A stretch of 64,000 nt of DNA. Source: Sphingobacterium sp. UBA4616 (GTDB lineage: Bacteria > Bacteroidota > Bacteroidia > Sphingobacteriales > Sphingobacteriaceae). Below, piece by piece: positions 59,253 through 64,000 of the stretch. The position numbers and the translations under genes were made by a program. A model generated the notes under the pieces. That model was not told the DNA's origin. It saw only the letters and a list, made by a program, of their open reading frames with translations, and did not search any database. Every line of letters starts with the position of its first letter. Positions within the stretch are counted from its first letter, which is position 1. The DNA lies in NCBI GenBank assembly GCA_002386525.1, contig DGIS01000007.1, positions 95,987 through 159,986 of the forward strand, read 5' to 3'.

Positions 59253-59326
59253 TCGCCTTTTCAATAGGGCAACGCTTATTTGCCCTATTGAATACATTTT
59301 AAATCTCTCCAATATTTAATACTATT

Positions 59327-60460
59327 ATGCTCAGTAAAATTAATGCCTGGTTACACCTCTGGCTAGGCTTGGCAGCGGGTATTCCCGTTATTATCTTAGG
59401 AATTACAGGCTGCGTACTTGTCTTTGAACACGATATCAAAGAATTGACCACAAACTATATTCAGGTCGCACCGCAAAAATCAGAAGACCAGCTTCCACCC
59501 TCTGCGATCTATAAAACTGTTAAGGCTGTACTTCCCGATCATGAAATTGGGAGCTCCTGGTATTACGGACTGGACAAGTCGGTCAAAGTAAGCTTAGACC
59601 ATTCCGATAGCCTGGTCTATGTAAACCCCTATACAGCCGAAGTCATGGCCATTGTTGATCACGAGGATTTTTTCCATTTCATGGATGAAGGTCACCGTCA
59701 TCTTTGGATGCCTGTAAAAATAGGTCGACAGGTCGTTGGCTGGAGCACCTTCATTTTTTTTATACTGCTGATCACAGGCTTGATATTATGGTGGCCGAAG
59801 AAATGGAACCGTAGATCCAGAGAACAAAGTTTCACCGTCAAGTGGAAAGCAAAATTCAAACGTGTCAATTATGACCTCCATAACGTATTGGGCTTTTATA
59901 CACTAACAATCGCATTGGTCATGTGCTTTACAGGACTAATTATGAGTTTTCCCTGGATCCGAAGTTCTGTCGTCTGGGTGACGGGAGGCTACCCCAACAA
60001 GCCGAAGACGGAAAAGAATAATAAACTTGAGCTTCCGGACCAACCACTAAATGATGCGCTGGTAGTCGCGGATCAAATCTGGTATAAAGTACGTCACGAG
60101 TATGCAAAATTCAATAAGGAAGCGGTCATCGTACACTATCCTGAAAAGGAAGACAAAACGGTATATGCCTGCACGGATATGGCCAACGGAAGCTGGAGAG
60201 ATCTTACTTTTGACCGTTATACCTTGGAATTAACCGGACGCAAGCAAGGGCCAATTGATGAGGCCAATACCACAGAATGGCTCATGCGTTCTAATTACGC
60301 CTTGCATACCGGTTTTATCGGTGGAATGACCACCAAAATCATTTACTTCATCGCATCGCTTATCTGTGCGACTTTGCCTATAACAGGATTTTACATCTGG
60401 TGGGGAAAGAAAAAAAAGTCAACAAAAAAATCAAGACGTCCACAATTAGCAACAACTTAA
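59327..60460 (+). CDS. PepSY-associated inner-membrane protein, XusC-like
   Basis: The 377-residue protein has four membrane helices: 'HLWLGLAAGIPVIILGITG' near the start, one at about residues 140-160, one at about 195-215 and one near 345-365. Between them are PepSY-type periplasmic domains, and a basic C-terminus follows ('GKKKKSTKKSRRPQ'). Histidines in the helices ('HLWLGL', 'HDIKEL', 'HNVLGFYTL', 'HTGFIGG') could bind haem, as in putative ferric-siderophore reductases. It starts 74 nt after the second DUF4374 gene. Reduction of the imported siderophore iron is inferred from family knowledge. Confidence 0.9.
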   Translation: MLSKINAWLHLWLGLAAGIPVIILGITGCVLVFEHDIKELTTNYIQVAPQKSEDQLPPSAIYKTVKAVLPDHEIGSSWYYGLDKSVKVSLDHSDSLVYVNPYTAEVMAIVDHEDFFHFMDEGHRHLWMPVKIGRQVVGWSTFIFFILLITGLILWWPKKWNRRSREQSFTVKWKAKFKRVNYDLHNVLGFYTLTIALVMCFTGLIMSFPWIRSSVVWVTGGYPNKPKTEKNNKLELPDQPLNDALVVADQIWYKVRHEYAKFNKEAVIVHYPEKEDKTVYACTDMANGSWRDLTFDRYTLELTGRKQGPIDEANTTEWLMRSNYALHTGFIGGMTTKIIYFIASLICATLPITGFYIWWGKKKKSTKKSRRPQLATT

Positions 60461-60470
60461 TCACATCACC

Positions 60471-62912
60471 ATGCCTTATATCCTCCGTTATCTCTTAAGT
60501 CTCCTTTGGGTCTGTACTTTATTTACGAGCCAGGCCCAAAAAACAAATCATATCAAAGGACAGACTGTGGGCGAAGATAAACAGGCCATTCCTTATGTAA
60601 GTATTTTGCTTTATCACGTCAAAGATGGTACCCTGGCTAGTACGGCAGCCTCAGATAGTACCGGAAATTTCAGGTTCACTAACTTAAAAGCCGGCACCTA
60701 TTTTATTAAAGTCAAAAGCCTTACCCATCAGGATACTTTCAGTCCCCATTTCAGGTTGGACGAACATTTTGACGAGTATGATCTTGGCAAGATCCTATTA
60801 TTGCAAAACAATGCTTATCTCGCCGAGGTCGTTGTCGAAAGAAAAAAACAATTTATCGAACAGCAACAGGACAAGCTGGTATTCAATATTGAAAACTCCA
60901 TGCTCGCAGACGGCAACAACGGACTGGAATTACTCAGCAAGATTCCTGGTGTCGCTGTCGATGAAAGTGGTTCGCTAAGTATTAAAGGTAAATCTGGAGC
61001 GACGGTTATGATCAATGGGAAAATTACATACCTGTCCGCCGATCAATTGGCCAATCTCCTACGGAGCACCTCCTCAATGGACATCAATAAAATCGAGGTC
61101 ATGTCCAATCCAAATGCAAAACAGGATGCTGCTGGATCTGCAGGTATCATCAACATTGTGTTAAAGAAAGGACTCAAACAAGGGTTTAATGGTTCCGTAT
61201 CGGCTAATGCCGGTGCCGGTAGAGGAGCACATCTTGGCGGGAGTCTAAACCTTAATTATCGTACAGAAAAAATCAATGTATTCGGGATTTATAATCAGTA
61301 TTTCCAAAATCTGAAATATTATAACTCACTTACACGCTATTTTTACACTGATCAAGAATCAGTCCCTGAATCGTATTCACAGCAGGAGAATACCATACAG
61401 CCCAAACTCCGATCTAATAATTTTAGAGTCGGCATGGACTACAGCATAAATCCCAAACAGACGATAGGTTTCTTAATTAATGGAGGATTCGGAAAATATC
61501 CAAAGTACGAGCCTACCACGAATAATTTCCGAAACTTTAATACCGATAATTTAGTATGGTCATCCACGACCATCACGGAGGGCAAGGAGCGTTGGCGAGA
61601 TATGCTGTACAATGTCAATTATAATTTAAAGCTCAATGATAAAGGCCATGAATTAAAAATAGATCTTGACCTTGTTGACCACTATTCAAAAATGGATCAG
61701 CAGCTGAATACGGCATACAACAATGTGGGCGCTTCAACACCGCCTGCAAGTTCCTCCAGAATAGGTGATATCCCCTCAGACAATAAGGTATATGTCGCCA
61801 AACTGGATTATACACTTCCGCTTCCAAAGGAGTATAAACTTGAGGCTGGCTGGAAGAGTAGTGATGTGCGCACTGAAAACGATCTACATTATGACACATT
61901 ACAAAATGATCAATATGTTCCGGATCTGGGTACAAGTAATCACTTTATCTACAAAGAGACTATTCATGCGGGTTATCTAAATCTATCAAAAAGCTGGCAT
62001 AAGTTTTCAACGCAAATAGGCGTTCGTGGTGAACACACCCGTACACGTAGTCATCAAATTACATTGAACGAACAATTTGAAAGATCCTATTTCAAACTAT
62101 TCCCAGCAGCATTTTTCACTTATACAGCCAATGACAATCATAAGGTACAGACCAGCTACAGCTATCGCGTACAACGGCCTTCGTTTTGGGATTTAAATCC
62201 ATTCAGGGTATACACAGATCCTTTTTCCTATGCTGAGGGAAATTCGAACTTAAACCCGGCCTATGAACACTCTTTTGAATTAGGTTATACTTACGCAAGC
62301 AAATATGTCTTAACGCTGAATTATGCACAGCGGTCAAATGTTGTCAACGAAATATTGGGAAGAGATTCGCTTAACCCATATATCACTTTTGAAAGGCCCG
62401 AAAATATAGGCTCTTTTAAAAATTATGGGATCTCTTTTATTGCCCCGACCCAATTGACCAGCTGGTGGTCGGCAACCCATTTTGCGAACTATTATCGGAA
62501 TGAATATGAATTGCCACAAGAAAATGAGCTAATTGTCCGCAAGGGAAATACATTAAGTCTAAACAGCCAAAATTTGTTCAAATTGCCTAAGGATTGGTCT
62601 ATCGAATTGGGTGGCAACTATGTGTCTGGCTTAACGGTAGGAATCAGTCATATCAAAAGCTACGGACAGATATATTCCGGCATCCAAAAAAACTTCCTCA
62701 ATAAAAAAGCCACGCTGAAATTAGTGGTTAATGACATTTTCAGAACCAATAATCGACGATATGAAACGATCTCGCCAACGATCAGGCTCATTGGTAGATC
62801 TAATCCCGACAGTAGAACTGCCATCCTATCTTTCAGCTACCGTTTCGGTGGTTCTCAAAACACAACGGCACAACGCGCTACGGGTTCCGAAGAAATCAAA
62901 AGTCGACTCTAA
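60471..62912 (+). CDS. Outer-membrane beta-barrel protein of the TonB-receptor class
   Basis: The 813-residue protein has a signal peptide ('LLSLLWVCTLFTSQAQ'), a regulatory-like beta domain (about 25-110), a plug-like domain ('NGLELLSKIPGVAVDESGSL', 'INKIEVMSNPNAKQDAAGSA') and a large barrel of the OMP_b-brl_3 type, ending in Phe-rich strands. This plug ('DINKIEVMSNP') differs from canonical receptors. It follows the PepSY gene by 10 nt, so it belongs to the same transcript. Whether it imports a second siderophore or another ligand cannot be told. Confidence 0.9.
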   Translation: MPYILRYLLSLLWVCTLFTSQAQKTNHIKGQTVGEDKQAIPYVSILLYHVKDGTLASTAASDSTGNFRFTNLKAGTYFIKVKSLTHQDTFSPHFRLDEHFDEYDLGKILLLQNNAYLAEVVVERKKQFIEQQQDKLVFNIENSMLADGNNGLELLSKIPGVAVDESGSLSIKGKSGATVMINGKITYLSADQLANLLRSTSSMDINKIEVMSNPNAKQDAAGSAGIINIVLKKGLKQGFNGSVSANAGAGRGAHLGGSLNLNYRTEKINVFGIYNQYFQNLKYYNSLTRYFYTDQESVPESYSQQENTIQPKLRSNNFRVGMDYSINPKQTIGFLINGGFGKYPKYEPTTNNFRNFNTDNLVWSSTTITEGKERWRDMLYNVNYNLKLNDKGHELKIDLDLVDHYSKMDQQLNTAYNNVGASTPPASSSRIGDIPSDNKVYVAKLDYTLPLPKEYKLEAGWKSSDVRTENDLHYDTLQNDQYVPDLGTSNHFIYKETIHAGYLNLSKSWHKFSTQIGVRGEHTRTRSHQITLNEQFERSYFKLFPAAFFTYTANDNHKVQTSYSYRVQRPSFWDLNPFRVYTDPFSYAEGNSNLNPAYEHSFELGYTYASKYVLTLNYAQRSNVVNEILGRDSLNPYITFERPENIGSFKNYGISFIAPTQLTSWWSATHFANYYRNEYELPQENELIVRKGNTLSLNSQNLFKLPKDWSIELGGNYVSGLTVGISHIKSYGQIYSGIQKNFLNKKATLKLVVNDIFRTNNRRYETISPTIRLIGRSNPDSRTAILSFSYRFGGSQNTTAQRATGSEEIKSRL

Positions 62913-62954
62913 ACTCATGACAGTTCGCTAACTTTATACTAATACCAAATTTTG

Positions 62955-62962
62955 TACCTTTG
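62955..62962 (+). promoter_or_regulatory. -7 element of dusB
   Basis: TACCTTTG matches TAnnTTTG and lies 16 nt before the ATG at 62979. Confidence 0.55.
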
Positions 62963-62978
62963 TAAAAAAAAATTGAAG

Positions 62979-63974
62979 ATGTCGGTCAAGATTGGTGAAA
63001 ATATTGATTTGGGTGAATTCCCTTTGTTACTTGCTCCGATGGAGGATGTCAGCGATCCCCCATTTCGGTATGTTTGCAAACAAAATGGTGTTGATTTAAT
63101 GTATACTGAATTCATTTCCTCAGAAGGGCTGATTCGTGATGCGGCTAAATCTGTTCAAAAACTTGATATTTTTGAATATGAACGGCCTATCGGTATCCAG
63201 ATATTCGGTGGAGATATTGAAAGTATGCGCCAATCAGCTGAAATCTGCACAAAAGCAAATCCAAATCTAATCGACATCAATTACGGCTGCCCTGTTAAGA
63301 AAGTGGTCTGTAAGGGAGCCGGCTCTTCCTTATTGCAAGACATTGATAAAATGGTTGCGATGACCAAAGCTGTTGTTGAAGCAACTCATCTACCCGTTAC
63401 AGTAAAAACACGTCTTGGCTGGGATGACAATACCAAAAATGTATACGAGGTAGCAGAGCGATTGCAAGATGTTGGCATAAAAGCATTAGCAATACATGGC
63501 CGTACCCGTGCGCAATTGTACAAAGGTCAGGCTGATTGGTCCATGATCCGTGACATCAAACGCAATCCGCGCATTCAGATTCCAATTTTTGGTAACGGTG
63601 ATGTGGATTCGGTGGAGAAAGCCGCGGCCTGGAGACAAGAATATGAGGTTGATGGCATTATGATTGGTCGTGCTGCAATTGGTTACCCATGGATCTTTAG
63701 AGAAATCAAACATTTCTTCCACACAGGTGAGCGCCTGGAGGGGCCTACTATTGCCGAACGTGTCGAGGTATGTAAAACACACTTAAACAAATCCATTGAA
63801 TGGAAAGGTGATAAATTAGGGATTTTTGAAATGCGGAGACATTACGCAAATTATTTCAAAGGAATTCCAAATTTCAAAGAATCCAGAATGAAACTTGTCA
63901 GCTTACAAACGCAAGACGAGATTTTGGATGTACTCCATGATATTGAACATACCTTCGAAACTGAAGTATTTTAA
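62979..63974 (+). CDS. dusB: tRNA-dihydrouridine synthase
   Basis: The 331-residue FMN enzyme reduces uridines in tRNA D-loops. It shows 'LLAPMEDVSDPPFRYVCKQ', the catalytic cysteine in 'INYGCPVKKVVCKGAGSSLL', 'PVTVKTRLGWD', 'IHGRTRAQLYKGQADW' and the phosphate-binding 'GIMIGRAAIGYPWIF', and a C-terminal tRNA-binding helical domain. The start was set at ATG 62979 ('MSVKIGENIDLGEFPLLLAP'), because the longer frame from 62952 overlaps the predicted promoter element. The DusB (NifR3) subgroup is the best fit. Confidence 0.94.
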   Translation: MSVKIGENIDLGEFPLLLAPMEDVSDPPFRYVCKQNGVDLMYTEFISSEGLIRDAAKSVQKLDIFEYERPIGIQIFGGDIESMRQSAEICTKANPNLIDINYGCPVKKVVCKGAGSSLLQDIDKMVAMTKAVVEATHLPVTVKTRLGWDDNTKNVYEVAERLQDVGIKALAIHGRTRAQLYKGQADWSMIRDIKRNPRIQIPIFGNGDVDSVEKAAAWRQEYEVDGIMIGRAAIGYPWIFREIKHFFHTGERLEGPTIAERVEVCKTHLNKSIEWKGDKLGIFEMRRHYANYFKGIPNFKESRMKLVSLQTQDEILDVLHDIEHTFETEVF

Positions 63975-64000
63975 GATTTTTCAATACATAAAAAAGGCGA

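Overview
The window looks like the chromosome of a Bacteroidota bacterium close to Sphingobacterium (family Sphingobacteriaceae). The support is AT-rich DNA, promoters that fit the Bacteroidota pattern (TTTG about 19 nt before TAnnTTTG), few Shine-Dalgarno sites, the acpP-fabF-rnc order next to an IPExxxVDY-family protein and pyk, a DUF4374/TonB receptor/PepSY iron locus, and an RprXY-like two-component pair. Genus is inferred from gene content only. No rRNA, tRNA, CRISPR array or intact transposon was recognised.

Layout. 1-3.2 kb: the end of a DUF1080 protein, a ROK regulator, a CoA-binding protein and a serine hydrolase. 3.5-12.6 kb: housekeeping genes (pyruvate dehydrogenase E2 and E1-alpha, hisS, rnc, fabF, acpP, an IPExxxVDY-family protein, pyk). 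12.6-18.7 kb: a small secreted protein, a two-component system, and metE under a SAM-I riboswitch. 18.7-21.3 kb: a TPR protein, a membrane-tethered XRE protein, a zinc-ribbon protein and ssb.

22.0-31.3 kb: an apparent operon divergent from its own XRE regulator. It encodes a YbjN/Tir-chaperone-like protein, PspA, a DUF4177 protein, an OB-fold (NfeD/YqiJ-like) membrane protein, a long flotillin and a 1614-residue AAA ATPase. This is the strongest candidate for a poorly described system, probably membrane stress or repair. It is followed by an accessory patch (31.3-34.3 kb) holding an unknown gene between two copies of the ATPase gene's tail, a broken YoeB toxin with an intact antitoxin, and an orphan HigA.

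34.3-41.0 kb: a six-gene phospholipid cluster matching E. coli ynbABCD plus an SDR and a patatin-like protein whose catalytic dyad is substituted. A promoter-terminator pair next to it suggests a small RNA. 41.1-47.2 kb: a TPM protein and gluconate uptake and use (gntP, gntK, divergent gnd). 47.3-49.7 kb: an ABC-F protein divergent from trmD.

49.7-53.0 kb: a tryptophan operon fragment (trpE, an AroQ-like gene, trpG, trpC) behind a complete attenuator with a Trp-Trp-Trp leader peptide. 53.0-62.9 kb: an ECF sigma factor and FecR-like anti-sigma factor upstream of a Xus-like siderophore locus (two DUF4374 lipoproteins flanking a TonB receptor, a PepSY membrane protein and a second outer-membrane barrel). 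The window ends with dusB.
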